Assembly (NCBI GenBank): GCA_023935145.1
Contig: CM043697.1
Coordinates: 54,765,001-54,829,000 of the forward strand
DNA length: 64,000 nucleotides
DNA from: Bretschneidera sinensis
Taxonomy: Eukaryota > Streptophyta > Magnoliopsida > Brassicales > Akaniaceae
Reading direction: 5' to 3'
In this document: positions 21,609 to 33,576 of the stretch, one piece after another
How the letters are laid out: every line of letters starts with the position of its first letter
How positions within the stretch are numbered: the stretch's first letter is position 1
Program-made: the position numbers and the translations under genes
The notes under the pieces: model-generated
What the model saw: only the letters and a program-made list of their open reading frames with translations
The model's database searches: none
What the model was told of the DNA's origin: nothing

Positions 21609-22280
21609 CCCCCCAAGTGATCACTCCAACCAACGAAATACAAGAACCGATCAAGAATCTCCAACAGCAATGACATAAACAAGCACTGCTAATGTGCAGC
21701 AGCAATGAGAATCTCCTAAAATGTGAATTAGAATATCCAATAGTAATGACATTAACCAGCTCCAGAATAATAATTCTTTTCCAGATTGAAGATTCTGACC
21801 GTAAAGTCGACCCTAATGCACGCCACTTACTGAGAAGTAGAGGAAACACATCTACAGGTCAGCTAACTAACTGGAAAGCAGCCTGTTAGCTCAAGTAGCA
21901 TGAAGCTAGGGCTTAAAGGTATCCCTATTTCCCCAGAACAAAAAGGGAAAAACGCATGACAATTCTATTTATTATTATGAAATAGCATTCTCCATTTAAC
22001 AAAGAACATAACTATTAACAAAAAATGGAGAACCATAGGCAACATACAGCAAGAGCATGTGCATGATAACAAAACCATAATGTCCAAGAAAGTAAGAAAA
22101 AGAGAACCTAGAAGTTGATAGCAGATTGTCAAGCATGCAGTAAAACGCCAGGACACGAGCCAATTGAAATAAAAACTCTCCATTTACTTATTAGTTGACT
22201 TATATGCATCTGTACAGGTGGATTCTACAATTTAAATAAGTAGAACTGAAAGCCATTATATCAGTTATAGCAAGTTTTAC

Positions 22281-22386
22281 CTTTACTCATTTGGTTATCT
22301 TTCCGGCTATATTGGGACCAAAGTTTAGAGACACTTTGACTAAAATCCACATGTATCCTTCTATCATCAATCAAAGCATTATCCAT
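22281..22386 (-). pseudogene. CYP59: CYP59 exon 12, end of RRM
   Basis: 106 bp between 'atttcag' and 'gtaaaa' (reverse strand). Encodes MDNALIDDRRIHVDFSQSVS, the RNP-1 side of the RRM end, then KLWSQY. Reading frame intact. Confidence 0.92.
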
Positions 22387-23872
22387 CTGAAATGAAAAAG
22401 TAGGTTAACCAAGATTAGAAAATTTTGTTCTGATACAACTGAAAAATAATTTATGATATATTTCATTAAAAACATGTATGTTCAATATTTGAATCATCTG
22501 CAAGTTTTCTGATAACCCTAAATGTTGAAAGCACCGTTAATATTTTTCTAAAAACCTTAAATGTAGTTATGTACCACATGAGTCATTTATGTCTCTGAAA
22601 ATCATGTTTTGTTCAGAATCAGAAATTTGGAATCAGAAAAAGCACAATTGGACATCATTTTCCTGAATAAGAAGAACGCTGAACTCTGCGGTACTAACCA
22701 CAGCTTAGAGGCTTTCTTTTCTTTTTGGGGGGCTAACCTAACCCCACCTTGTCGCTGCCACTTGAATTAGAGCCTAGGGACCAAGTTTTCATGTTCAAGC
22801 TACCAACTCATCTTTTGGTCGAATATGGAAGTATGATCAAATCTGGCACTCTAAAGGAAGGAATATGCAGACAGCAGTTTTTCGACAACTTACTGGGTAT
22901 AAGACTCTAGGGGAGGGAGAATTCAATTTAAAATTTTATAAGAAAAAGTTAGATACCTTCATGTGTTGGGAGGATTCAATTTAAAATTGTACAAGGAAAG
23001 TCTTACTACTCCTGCCCAGTAATTTTGTGGCAAAGGAAAGTTGGAAATAGGTTCCTCTTTCCTATGAATGGAGTTGAAGTCAGCAGGACAGATTCCCTCA
23101 TGGGATATGGAGGAATCATCCAAAAAAACTGGCCAAAATAGTCTTCTCGAATTAAAGATATTAAGGAGTCTCATGCACCTCCCTCTCAGAGCATTATCAT
23201 GATAGACAGCCAAATCCTTGCCAGGTGCCCGTTGTGCCTCCCACAGTCCCTCTCAAAAGTTATTGTGAAAGACAGACAAATGGGTGGTCAGAAAAATAGA
23301 TTATAGATGCAGAAAAAGCAAATAAAAAAACCATTTGTACTGCACATGAAAGAAGCATATGATCAACTGCTTCACAGAATGGACTTAAGAAAAATGGAGG
23401 GTTAGGATGCATGATTCACAGCACACACTTGAAAATGAACTAGTGCAAGGTGGAGGGATGGGAAGCATATTGATAGGTTACACGCCCATTCACTCGTTCC
23501 ATTCATAGGCTAGAAATTCTGCTTCTCTAAAGTATATGGAAACTAAAGAGATACTACATCTTCATTTAGTCTATTTCGATACCAAGGTTTTAAGAAATAT
23601 GCCATCTTGAGCAGTAGTAAAGAGGATTACTGCAACACTTATAAAACTTCTAAGTCTGTCATTGTAACTCCCACAACAAAAGATTACTCGTCTTATAGAA
23701 TAGATCTTATGGTTTGTTGTATCACATTGCAGCAAACCGCAGACCAAGAAAAGCAAATCTACTAAAATAACTCAATACATAGAGCAAGAACCCAGGGTCA
23801 CTCAATATGCAGGCTGAAAAATACATGCAACATTCGAGAAAAGATAAAGATACTCCTAATCAACAAAAGTAC
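22387..23872 (-). other. CYP59 intron
   Basis: AT-rich intron. Near 22920-23000 a ~15-bp motif (attcaatttaaaatt) occurs twice. The 84-codon minus ORF at 22959-23213 has no recognised domain. Confidence 0.5.
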
Positions 23873-23913
23873 CTTAAAATATGCTTGTTGGCACGCCTCT
23901 GTAGTCTCAAACT
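23873..23913 (-). pseudogene. CYP59: CYP59 exon 11, RRM
   Basis: 41 bp, encoding EFETTEACQQAYFK with the split Glu codon. GT-AG flanks (reverse: ggcag / gtactt). Confidence 0.88.
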
Positions 23914-24761
23914 CTGCCATGAAGAAACCAAAATGATAAGATCAGGTTTAAACATCTATTATGAATACAAATCAACAAAAAGAGAGGAGAAAAAATGTAA
24001 ACTGGTTGGCAAACAAATGCACATCACTTTGCTACACATAAACAATGGGGAAAAGAACGATATGCAAATGATGTACAGAGCAGGATAAATCTTATGCATG
24101 CACTATGACTAGTTATGCATTCATTATGGAGAACTTCAAAAATTTCAAGACCATCTTGATCATCATTGACAACATCTTAGCCAACTATGAACAACATAAA
24201 AGGGGGAGGTAGATCTAGGCATCTATAGTGGAGAAGTTTTTTTGAAATTTTGTCCACATCATCTTACTCTGTAAAATATCTGTTCAACACATTGTTAGCA
24301 GGCACACATATGTACACACATAATATATGCATGGATGCACAAATGTAGACATGCATTTTTACCTGGATATATAAATTTTAGCACACTACTTCACTTCTTT
24401 TCCTGAGAGAGAAAGAGAGATCAAACTCTTCACTTATCCCAAATAAGAAGGTTATTAGATATTACCATGTGATTTAAGATGAGTCTTCCCATTTTCTGAG
24501 AAGAAAAAAAAATATTTTTGCAGGCATGCATATTCCGACATGGAAAACATGAGGAATGTATAAGGATTGTCATCAGCTTTTAATGTTAAACATCTGAAAG
24601 GTCATCAGTATACAAGATATGTTTTTCTTTTTCTTTTTTTTCTGTCTTCTGGAGGAGGGGTGTTATATCCCCGTTTATAGCATGTGGTCACTACTAGAAC
24701 ACTGCATATAATAGACCATAGATGCTTTATCACAACATGGCAAAAACCAGATTCCACTCAC

Positions 24762-24817
24762 CGATGAAAGCATAGCATAAACTGTCTCCAGTCTTAAAAT
24801 CACGGATTATATCAGCC
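24762..24817 (-). pseudogene. CYP59: CYP59 exon 10, RRM RNP-1
   Basis: 56 bp, encoding ADIIRDFKTGDSLCYAFI, the RNP-1 strand of the RRM. Flanks are gacag and gtgagt. Intact in frame. Confidence 0.9.
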
Positions 24818-24928
24818 CTGTCATTATTCAGTTACAATGAGAAACACGTTAGCTACCCCGCCCCCCAGTCGACGGACCAACTAACATCCAAAACTTCACT
24901 ATAAAGAAAATCACTAGTTATCACTCAC

Positions 24929-24975
24929 AATATCACAGTTCCAAAACGTGAAAAGATTGTATGCAAGTCCTCATC
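24929..24975 (-). pseudogene. CYP59: CYP59 exon 9, RRM helix 1
   Basis: 47 bp, encoding DEDLHTIFSRFGTVI plus a split Leu codon where relatives have Ser (TTG for TCG, C-to-T). Confidence 0.9.
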
Positions 24976-25029
24976 CTGCATTGAAAATTGAGCAATTAAA
25001 CTTTGTCCTACAATGACATGTACCGTAAT

Positions 25030-25260
25030 AAGTAACACGCTTAGTAGTATAAACAGTTTATGGTTTAATTTATGGTAAAACAGTAGTGGAGCTATAAACT
25101 ATTTAATGTTTAGTAAACAGCAATGAAAATAGTTTTTATGAGACAAATTCAGTTTCTGAGAAGCAGAAACTATTTATAAACCACCTCATAAACCGTATTT
25201 TTTAGGGGTGTTTGGGTTAGCTTCTGCTTATAGGAAACAAAAGCCATTTCATAAACTCCA
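25030..25260. repeat. Possible hAT-type foldback remnant in intron
   Basis: Repeated 'tttatgg', 'ataaac' and 'aacag' words on both strands, and a 'taggggtgtttgggttagctt' end like those of short hAT-related MITEs. Ends and duplication are not resolved. Confidence 0.3.
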
Positions 25261-25577
25261 CCAAACAAGTTAAAGAAGGAGAAGAGAGGAAGGGAAAAAG
25301 AGAGAGTGGGAGAGAAGAAGTAGCTTTTCCTCTATTTTGCTTGTTTAAAAGAAAGTTAACAGTACGATGGGAAGAAAAATAGAAAGTCCCACTTAGTCCA
25401 TTTCTGCCCAGAGATGATATTGCGAATCCAGAAGAAAAATCAGTCCTTCCCTTATCCTTTTCTTTTAATTTACTATTTAAAATGAAAGAAGTATCCATAT
25501 GTCCTCTCTTATCCATACTTCCATGATTGCAGCCATAGCATATGTCCCAATCACACAATGAGAAAACAAGCACTCAC

Positions 25578-25655
25578 TTCAGTGACTGGATTCAGTTTAC
25601 AAACAAATAGCACATTCTCCGGAGGCTTCATCTCAGCATCAGGAATATCCCCAAT
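25578..25655 (-). pseudogene. CYP59: CYP59 exon 8, RRM RNP-2
   Basis: 78 bp, 26 codons: [20 protein letters not shown] then LNPVTE, the start of the RRM with the RNP-2 motif. Intact. Confidence 0.93.
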
Positions 25656-25761
25656 CTGTAGTGCAGGTCAGACCATAAAATCATTTTGTAATCACAATAG
25701 ATCACATTCAAGCACAAAATACAAGCCTACAAGGATCACTATTTATGTTTGAAATTCTTAC

Positions 25762-25884
25762 ACTCTCAAGCACAACTGCACTAGAATGTGCATCCTTGGC
25801 ACGGAGAACTTCCTCAAGCTTTGCTGTACTTAATTGTTCATCCATGGGCACCCAATCGTCTTCAAGCCGCACGCCATCATCAAG
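25762..25884 (-). pseudogene. CYP59: CYP59 exon 7, linker
   Basis: 123 bp, 41 codons encoding VRLEDDWVPMDEQL and LEEVLRAKDAHSSAVVLES. Acidic linker between PPIase and RRM. Intact. Confidence 0.93.
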
Positions 25885-26149
25885 CTAGTCATAATGTCAA
25901 GAAATGATCACCAATTCCAAAGAGAAATGGTCAACAAAAATTACCATCACGTCCACTATCCTGCATGAATTACAAATCTGATTTGCTATAAACCAAGTTG
26001 ATGATTTTTCTCTGCCTCTATTTACAAAAATCTCTTACACATAGCAGTGTCACCAACCCTCCATCCCATCCCCTCACCTATCATTACCTCTTCATTCCCA
26101 GTTCCAAAAGCAGCATCCCTACATGTTTATCTTTTCTTATACGTTAAAA

Positions 26150-28690
26150 GTAAATTTAATGGAGAGAAGGAAGGAGTGTAGATCGGAGTGAAGGCGGTAG
26201 ATGGGAGTCTTTTGAACAATTTCAAGATGGGGAGAGAAGGAAGAGTGTCGATGTGTCCCATCTTCATTTGGCCGACGACACAATTGTCTTTTGTGGGGCG
26301 GATGCCACTCAAATCTTGCATCTTCGATGTGTGCTTTTATGCTTTGGGGCGGTCTCTAGACTTAAGGTTACCTTAGCAAAAGTAATTTGATCCCTCTTGG
26401 TGAGAACATAAATGGCAATTTTTTTGCTAGCTTGTTGGGGTGCAATGTAGGCTCACTTCCTTTTACCTATCTTGGTCTCCCGCTTGGTGCCAAATTTAAA
26501 AATTTAAGTGTGGAATACAGTTGTTTTAAGGTTTGAAAAATGGTTTGCCGAATGGAAGAATCATTATCTCTCTAAAGGAGGAAGGCTTACTCTTATTAAA
26601 AGCACTCTTTCTAGCCTCCATATTTATTTCATGTCTCTCTTTCCTATTCCGAGTGTGGTGGCTAAGAGGTTGGAGAATCTTCAAAGGAGATTCTTTTGGG
26701 GCAACTCGAGGGAGGAGTTCAAATATCACGAGGTGAGGTGGAGTGTGGTTAAGCAACCGTCTTACCTTGTTCAATAAAGCTCTCCTAGAGAAGTGGATAT
26801 GGAGATTTCTTGTGCAGAGGGATCACTTTTGGAGGAAGGTGGTAGAAGCTAATTTTGGATTAGATCCTTGTGGGTGGATGTCTAGAAAAGGAAGAGCGGC
26901 TTATGGTGTTGGGGTGTGGAAATGGATTCAGAATGGATGGGAGGACTTGTGTCCTTGTCTTTCAATGTCGGTAGGTGATGGAAGGAGAACTCGATTGTAG
27001 CTTGATAAGTGATTTGGGAACATGCCTCTAAAAGACCGATTTTGAAGAGATTTTGCTTTGGTGAGGGATAAAGAAGCTCTTATTTCTCCGTGCATCTCTG
27101 AGTCTAATGGTTCTATTTTGTGGGATGTCTTTTTTATCCGAAATATCCATGATTGGGAGGTCGTAACTCGCGAGTAGGGGTGGATTCGAACTGAGCAGCT
27201 CGCCGCTCGGCTCGTGACTCATTAAATTCGAGCTCAAGCTAGAGCTTAGTTTTGCACTCGTTTGACAAAGAGCCGAGCTTGAGCCATTAAATATTTAGCT
27301 TGATGGCTCGCGAACCAACTCGAATTACCATTCATCAAAATATTTTAACTTCTTTGCATATATAAAAATATGTAATATATTTAATAAGTTGAATTAAAAA
27401 AACGTAAACTTCAAAAATCACTTGAACAATCAGAGGTATTGCTTCTACAACAGAACTCAATGTGTTTTGAATGCAAAATTGTGTCTCAGGTGAGCTTTTA
27501 AAATGAAGCTCAAACTGATTTCATTGCTTTCCTATTGATGTGGGATTGAGTTTATAGGGTTGTGGTACTCTAGCATTGCCTTCGATAAGCGATGTGGGAT
27601 TCAAGCATTGGTTTTTCTTCTTGTCTAAATGAGAGCTTGATTGAAATTGAGGGAAGTGAATCCCACATCACCTAAATAGAAGATGGGAAGAGGGAGAATC
27701 ACTTATAAATATGTGGACTTGTGAATCAAACAATCTCACACCCAAACTTAAAGGCTTTCTTCTTGGCCTAGTGTTGTTGGTGGATAAGCCCAAGGTTAAT
27801 GGGCTGTTGGTAAAAACATTATGCATTTAAAGAGTTCAAAATTTATTTTCTCAAGAAATTGGGATTGTCTTGATTGTTAAAGCCCAAGTTTAAAGGACTG
27901 AATTAGTAAAAACTATTTTGCATTTGAAGATGCTCTAATGGCTCGTGAGCCTCGCTCGAACTCGTCAAAAGTTGATCGAGCCGATATCGAGTTTATGTTT
28001 TTAAGCTCGAGCTCGGCTCAAATAGTTTTATTTTTCACGAGCCGAGTTCGGCTTAGCTTGAATCCATCCATAGTCGCAAGGGTGCAAAATCTTTTGGAAA
28101 CTTTGTATAGCTATAGAATGAATTTATCTAATGATGATGTGATTAAATGGAAGGATAATCCGGATAAAGGGTTTGAGGTGAAATCTTTTTGTAAGTTTCT
28201 TTGGGTCGTGACCCCTTTGGATGGTTCTCTCAATTTCCCGTGGAAAGCTATTTGGTGTTCTGGAGCCCCAAAGAAAGTGAGTTTCTTTGCTTGGGAAGCT
28301 AGAAGATTCTTAATTTAGACAATTTACAAAAAAGATGGGAGTTTTGGTGAATTGGTGTTTCATTTGCAAAGAATGCGGCGAGTCCGCGTTTCATCTTTTA
28401 TTGGAATGTTCTTTGGCAAGAGCTTTGTGGGTGATGGCTTATAAGGTTTTGGGGTTTCTTGGGCGTTTGCCGGCTCCATGAGAGATGAGGTTTGAGTTTG
28501 GTGTGGGTTTAGGGCTTCAAAAAGCCTCAATAAAGCTTACTCTATGGTCCCATTTCGATATTTTGATGGCATTGAGAGACCTATTGATGTAATTAGGGAA
28601 AGGTGGTTCAATGCACTTAATTTTTGGGTCAATGAGAATTCTTTTGTAAATGAGATAGATATAGTAGATTTTGAGGAATATCTCTCATAC
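26150..28690 (+). mobile_element. L1-type LINE, RT end to zf-RVT, interrupted
   Basis: Begins within the RT palm (LADDT motif at about 26268-26280), continues [23 protein letters not shown], the 'thumb' FFWG and GWMSRKGRAAYGVGVWKWI, then after a hAT-like insertion (27175-28072) the zf-RVT region APKKVSFFAWEA and a final ENSFVNEIDIVDFEEYLS. Several stops and frameshifts. No clear poly(A) at the 3' end. It sits in the intron between CYP59 exons 7 and 6, antisense to that gene. Confidence 0.88.
27175..28072. mobile_element. hAT-like non-autonomous element inside the LINE
   Basis: 898 bp. Ends 'taggggtggattcgaactga' and the reverse of 'ttagcttgaatccatccata' are similar inverted termini, and both subterminal regions are rich in GAGCTCG/GCTCG words. 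The flanking 8-mers ctcgcgag and gtcgcaag match at 6 of 8. The LINE frame resumes on the far side. No transposase. Confidence 0.7.
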
Positions 28691-28818
28691 AGATTTTACC
28701 AGCTACAATATGGAACATATACTTTTTTGTGCTATATGTTACTATATCATCCATTTTCCATTAATTTCAAACATTCTCATAAGCAAATAAATAAATAAAA
28801 TCTGCAATCATCCATTAC

Positions 28819-28918
28819 CTCATCCTTTGGTTTTCCTTCTGGAGAAGTGTCAGATATCAACTCAGCCAACTGGGGAGAATCATCAAAAGGATCATCTAAA
28901 ATATATGTGTGCTTGATT
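28819..28918 (-). pseudogene. CYP59: CYP59 exon 6
   Basis: 100 bp encoding IKHTYILDDPFDD and PEGKPKDE, the segment just after the PPIase fold. Flanks are aatag and gtaatgg. Intact. Confidence 0.92.
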
Positions 28919-29045
28919 CTATTCAAATATTATTGGGCGAATTAATAAATTACTTCAATAAGAAAAAGATGAATTACTATAGCAGAGTAAAAGTGTAGTA
29001 GCCAAATCCACATAAGAATACACATAGAGAAGAGCAAGAACAAAC

Positions 29046-29137
29046 CGGATGTTTTTAAATGGCCTGTTCTTCTCATCCACATAAGCTTCATTTATCCTAC
29101 TTAGAGTTTCAAACCCTTCTGCAATTTCCCCAAAAAC
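29046..29137 (-). pseudogene. CYP59: CYP59 exon 5, end of PPIase
   Basis: 92 bp encoding [19 protein letters not shown] and [11 protein letters not shown]. Flanks are ttacag and gtttgt. Intact. Confidence 0.93.
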
Positions 29138-29156
29138 CTGTAATAACGCACACATA

Positions 29157-29290
29157 CTTAGATAATCTAATATATTATCGAAGAAAAACTTACAATTATA
29201 AGAGAAGAAATTATTAAAACATTCTTAGATAATCTAATATATTATCGAAGAAAAACTTACAATTATAAGAGAAGAAATTATTAAAACACA
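29157..29290. repeat. 67-bp tandem duplication in intron
   Basis: Two almost identical 67-bp units start 'cttagataatctaatatatt' at 29157 and 29224, differing only at the last bases. A recent slippage or duplication event. Confidence 0.95.
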
Positions 29291-29731
29291 TTTATACATT
29301 TAAATATCCAAATCACCCAAGACCACTTCTAAATTATAATATTTCCTTTTGTTCTCAACTCTTAACATCAGATGACAAACCTTAACGGCATCACCAAAAA
29401 CCTGTAGATATTTTAAAGATTGGCTATTCCTATAAGTCATTTGGTCATACCCTTCAAAATAAATCATACAACATGCATTTGAGACCCAGTAACACTATGC
29501 AGGTTGACACTGCACTGCAGTGAACTAGGCTATTCCTATTTTTATCCATACTAAAGCCTCATAATAGATTAATAAGTTTGGGAACCAGATAATCAGGTTT
29601 CAGGTAAGGAAACAAGAGCCATCAAAGATAAACCTTCAACAACCATTCTCAAGCCTCCTTAAGGCAAGACACGCTAGCTCACCAGGTCTACCAGACTGCC
29701 GTCCAAAACTAATGACACAAACTTCTCTATC
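29291..29731 (-). other. CYP59 intron with exon-like microsegment
   Basis: At 29381-29401 a 21-bp stretch with AG/GT borders on the minus strand reads VFGDAVK, echoing the start of exon 5 (VFGEIAE). It may be a duplicated or cryptic micro-exon. Otherwise no feature. Confidence 0.4.
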
Positions 29732-31565
29732 TTTTTTTGATAAGTAAAAAGTATATTAATCAAAGGCACCAAGGGGGTGCCATCCAAGTACGAAAATCTA
29801 TCTACAAGATAGTGTCTCAATAAAGTCTAAGATATCTTCATCATTTACAAAAAAATTCCCGTTAACCCAAAATCCAAAAGTATGTAACCACCCATCCTTG
29901 ATGGTGGCTAAGGGGCTTTCCTTGCCATCAAAAGCACTCCTATTCCGTTCACCCCAAATGACCCAAAAAATGGAGAGAGGAATCAAGCAAAATGCCTTCT
30001 TCTTTTGCTTTGATCCTCTCAATCCATACCATGCCCACAGCTCATCTTGAACCGAGCTGGTAGGCACCCAATGAATTCCCACTATGCTAAGAGCCATCTC
30101 CCAAAGATGCCTAGTGAATGAGCATCCCAATAAAAGGTGGCAGATAGATTTGGCATCCTCTTTATAAAGATAGTATCTATTGACCAGCACCTTCCTTCCT
30201 TTTTCAAGATTGTCAATCGTGAGAATACCACCACAACTAGCCTCCCAAGCAAAGAAAGAAACCTTTGAAGGAGCTGCGTTTTTCCAAATCACTCTTCAAG
30301 AGAAGTTATCCTTTCCCTCTGTGCTTCCATTCGAGAGAAGAGTATTATAAAAAGACAACCTCAAATTTTTCACTCAAATTCAACCAACATTTAACCTTGT
30401 CATCATCTACCAAGTTTACTTTCGCCTTATAGATATTCTCAAGAAAATTATCCATACTTGCCAATTCCCAATCATGAGCATTCCGAATCAAGGCTATGCC
30501 CCACACAATCGCCTCATTATGGGAACTCACACAAGAGTAAACTAAAGCCTCCTTATCTCTAGCAAGGGTGAAAACCTCTGGAAATTGATCTTTCAACAAA
30601 ATGCCACCTTGCCAAACATCATGCCAAAACCAAATGTCATTCCCATTGCCACATTCAAAGAGGACATAAGAAAGAAAGTCACTCCAACCCTTTCTAATCC
30701 ACCCCACACCCCAACACCATAAGTACCACGCCTCTCCCTAGAAGTCCACCCATTATGCTCCACCCCAAATTTGGCCACAATAACCTTATGCCACAATTGA
30801 TCCTTCTCCACCATGAATCTCCAAAGTGAGCTTTGTTGAAAAGAACCAAGGACTTAATCCCAAGACCCTCACAATCAATGGGCTGATTAATAACACCCCA
30901 TCTCACCAAGTGGTGTCTATGGTCTTCCCTATGTTACCCCAAAGAAATCTCCTTTGGATCATTTCCAATCTCTTGGCAATCTCACATGGAATAGGAAAAA
31001 GTGACATAAACTAAATGGGAAGGCTCGAAAGGGTGCTCTTGATGAGGATTAAATGACCTCTCTTAGAGAGGTAATGGCTCATCCAACCAGCAAGCTTCTT
31101 CTCAAATCTTTCAACAATGGGAGCCCACACACTCTTGTCTTTGAATTTAGCACCCAACATATTTGCGAGCAACTCTCCATTAACCCCCTCACCAAAACCA
31201 AAGTGAAAAGAAATGAGGACAGGTGATCACCTTATCGAAAACCTCAAGATGATTTAAAGAAACCCGAGGAACATCCATTAATCAAAATAGAGAAAGAAGC
31301 GGGAGAGATGCACTTCTTAATCCATTTACGCCATAAAGCACCGAAAGCCATTCTTTCCAATAAATAAAGAAGAAAATCCCAACAAGCATGATCAAAAGCA
31401 TTTTCCATATCAAGCTTGCAAATAACCCCATTCTTTCCAATTTTTAAATGAGCATCAACTACCTCATTAGCAATTAAAGTGGCATCCATGATTTGTCTTC
31501 CTTCGACGAAAGCATTTTGGTTTGGCCCAACCACTTCCCCCATCACATTAGAGGTTTCCAAAAGC
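29732..31565 (-). mobile_element. L1-type LINE, RT fragment to 3' end
   Basis: On the minus strand: RT motifs NQNAFVEGRQI, ICKLDMENAFDH..WDFL (31244-31561), a gap, then GWTSRERRGTYGVGVW (30593-30814), zf-RVT (KVSFFAWEAS, 29798-30292), and a trailer ending in a short A-run (T-run on plus at 29732). The RT catalytic YADD block is lost in a deletion near 31240, and frameshifts are present. Same orientation as CYP59. Confidence 0.9.
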
Positions 31566-32618
31566 TCAAAGTAAGGATAAAAATTAACTCTACAACAACT
31601 AACTACTATAGAATAAGAAATAAAGGACCACCAAACAGAATCAATATTTCCTTTTTTGTCTTATGCTTGCATCTTTGGAGCCACTTCCTTTATTATTATA
31701 CATCTCAATAAAAAAATCCATAATGCCAAAAGAACAAAAAAGCTTCCTTAAAAACAGATATCTCATAGAGCAACCAGGGATCACTATCCGAAAACAAAAC
31801 AGGATTTAAAAAGGGGGGAGGCTTCTCAAATATTTCGTAAAAGTGAAAAAGAGAAAGAGAAACTTAAACATGGGTCATATGATCTTGGATTAGACAAGGG
31901 AATGAAAGATGTGTCCTAGATATAATGAGTAAAACTATACAATACATTAAAACCGGATTGCGGTGGTCCAACAAATGACAAGTGGCATGTCCATTGTGCG
32001 ACATGTTTCAAAGAAAAGAAAGGAGATGAAAAAAGGAATGCAGCATTTTGGAGATGGATTGGTTAGTGCACAATGCATTTATGGTATAGAAAGAGGCAAG
32101 AGGGGCATTTATGGTATAGAAAGAGGCAAGAGGAGCATTTAGTGCGCAAGAGATGGCCTGGGAATGGGGACCAGCTCTTTTTAGTTTTATGTCACATGCT
32201 AACTTGCCCAACTTGTCTCTCTCTTTGACTTTTGCTGCACTCTCTAAATATATCAATCCTTCATACACACCACTTTTACGATAAAAGGAATATTTACAAC
32301 TGATCTTTGTCCATCTTATCAGTGATTTGGCATTTTCTACTTTCTTATCCAATAAATTTAACTTCACCTTTTTTTTTACTTACACAAATAATTTGGTTAT
32401 AAAATTTTCAGATTTTTCATTTGTTGTTCCTGAAACTCCACATTGTCAAATTGATTGTTGTCCTTCAAATAAAAGAAATACTATATTTGCACTTTATCAT
32501 TACCAATTATCACTTCATTATTATTGCTTCAAACATAAATTATTAGAAAGGAAAATTAGAAGACATTCTTTCCAATAAAATCACTGATAATAAACGATCG
32601 ATAGATCAGGATACTCAC
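31566..32618 (-). other. CYP59 intron, remainder
   Basis: AT-rich with a small tandem repeat (32075-32140) and nothing else recognised. Confidence 0.5.
32075..32140. repeat. 30-bp tandem duplication
   Basis: 'gcatttatggtatagaaaga' starts at 32075 and 32105 in two 30-bp units, with the beginning of a third at 32135. Confidence 0.9.
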
Positions 32619-32669
32619 AGTGTGCTTTCCATCAAGATAGTCTAGATCATCACGCAATGTGAAGTAGAA
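32619..32669 (-). pseudogene. CYP59: CYP59 exon 4, PPIase
   Basis: 51 bp, 17 codons: FYFTLRDDLDYLDGKHT, a conserved cyclophilin stretch. Flanks are ttttcag and gtgagt. Confidence 0.93.
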
Positions 32670-32895
32670 CTGAAAAGAAAAGAAGGTTTATAAGCACATA
32701 AATGGATAACAATTTAAAAGACTCTTCACTTTAAATGCATATGGCCACGAGCAAATTTACAACTCAAGACAAATAAACATATCTTTTACAGAAATGGAGT
32801 AAGGAAAAACATTGAAAACTTCTATGGGATGATACACAATATTAAAAAATGAAAAAAATTATCAACACCGTTAAGCAAGCAAAAGAATCTTAAAC

Positions 32896-33012
32896 CTGGG
32901 AAGCATTAAGATTCCCTCCACCACTAGCCATTGCAACGGTGCCGGTCTTAGAATGCTTTAAATCAAGATGAATCTCATCACTGAAAACCGAGCCTGCTGA
33001 CCGTACAAAAAT
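32896..33012 (-). pseudogene. CYP59: CYP59 exon 3, PPIase, with frameshift
   Basis: The exon encodes FLYGQQARF, then loses one base: only four T where five are needed before the DEIHLDLKHSKTG region. As it stands the frame meets TAA within about 10 codons. In the alternative frame the remainder (HLDLKHSKTGTVAMASGG, NLNASQ) is perfectly conserved. The exon is 117 bp rather than the expected 118. Confidence 0.92.
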
Positions 33013-33302
33013 CTGGAAAAGAAAACAAGATATGCAATGAGAATGTGATGCTATGTGAAACATTTGTCACTTATCTCTTGGGAGATACCAACATAATAGA
33101 GGGTAAAGAAGTACTTATAAGTTATAAATCATACCACAAGCACAAATTATTAATAACTAAAATGTTATCAATAAAACTTTAATGTAAGTAACCTTGACAG
33201 CTACAACTATCAACAGACAAAGTTACATGATGGTACAGATTAGAGTATTTTATATATAAAACATTAAATATATCATTGAACAGCGTATTCTAAGTTTCTT
33301 AC

Positions 33303-33407
33303 TTGTAGACTGAATCACCACCATTTCCCATCCCAGTTGGATCTCCAGTCTCTGCCGTAAAATCCTTTTGAACCTTGTGGAATAGACACCCATTACAATA
33401 CTTAATC
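33303..33407 (-). pseudogene. CYP59: CYP59 exon 2, PPIase
   Basis: 105 bp encoding IKYCNGCLFHKVQKDF and TGDPTGMGNGGDSVY. Flanks are tgtag and gtaaga. The split Lys codons join exons 1 and 3 correctly. Confidence 0.93.
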
Positions 33408-33550
33408 CTACACAACAAAGCAAAAGTCACAATGTTGCACTAATAGGTACTATCAATAGCAGCTAATTAGACATTCAAAACATAATAATTATATCCTAAA
33501 CAACCAAGATTGATCGATCAGATTTTTTTTACATTGGCTTGGATACATGT

Positions 33551-33576
33551 TTTTTTTTTTTTTTTTTGACAAGTAC
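33551..33576 (-). mobile_element. Extremely truncated LINE insertion (26 bp)
   Basis: A T-run plus 'gacaagtac' (on the minus strand, gtacttgtc followed by As) is flanked by a perfect 16-bp duplication, tggcttggatacatgt, at 33535-33550 and 33577-33592. The 'acttgtcAAAA' end resembles the 'acttatcAAAA' terminus of the LINEs here. Confidence 0.8.

Larger units (their letters stand above)
19032..22280 (-). other. CYP59 intron, expected zinc-knuckle exon not found
   Basis: Family members have a short exon with a CCHC knuckle (C-F-K-C-G...H-I-A-K-D-C) here. No intact match is seen. A faint resemblance on the minus strand at about 20650-20705 (…SASIIIAK…) may be its decayed relic but lacks the cysteines and His. 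The intron contains two LINE fragments (19554-20114, 20878-21608). The rest is AT-rich with no other feature. Confidence 0.5.

Noticed and set aside
22959..23213. 84-codon minus ORF in a CYP59 intron
   Set aside because: No recognised domain, no splice context, and normal intron composition.
29157..29290. CRISPR-like direct repeats
   Set aside because: Two abutting units without spacers in a plant intron.
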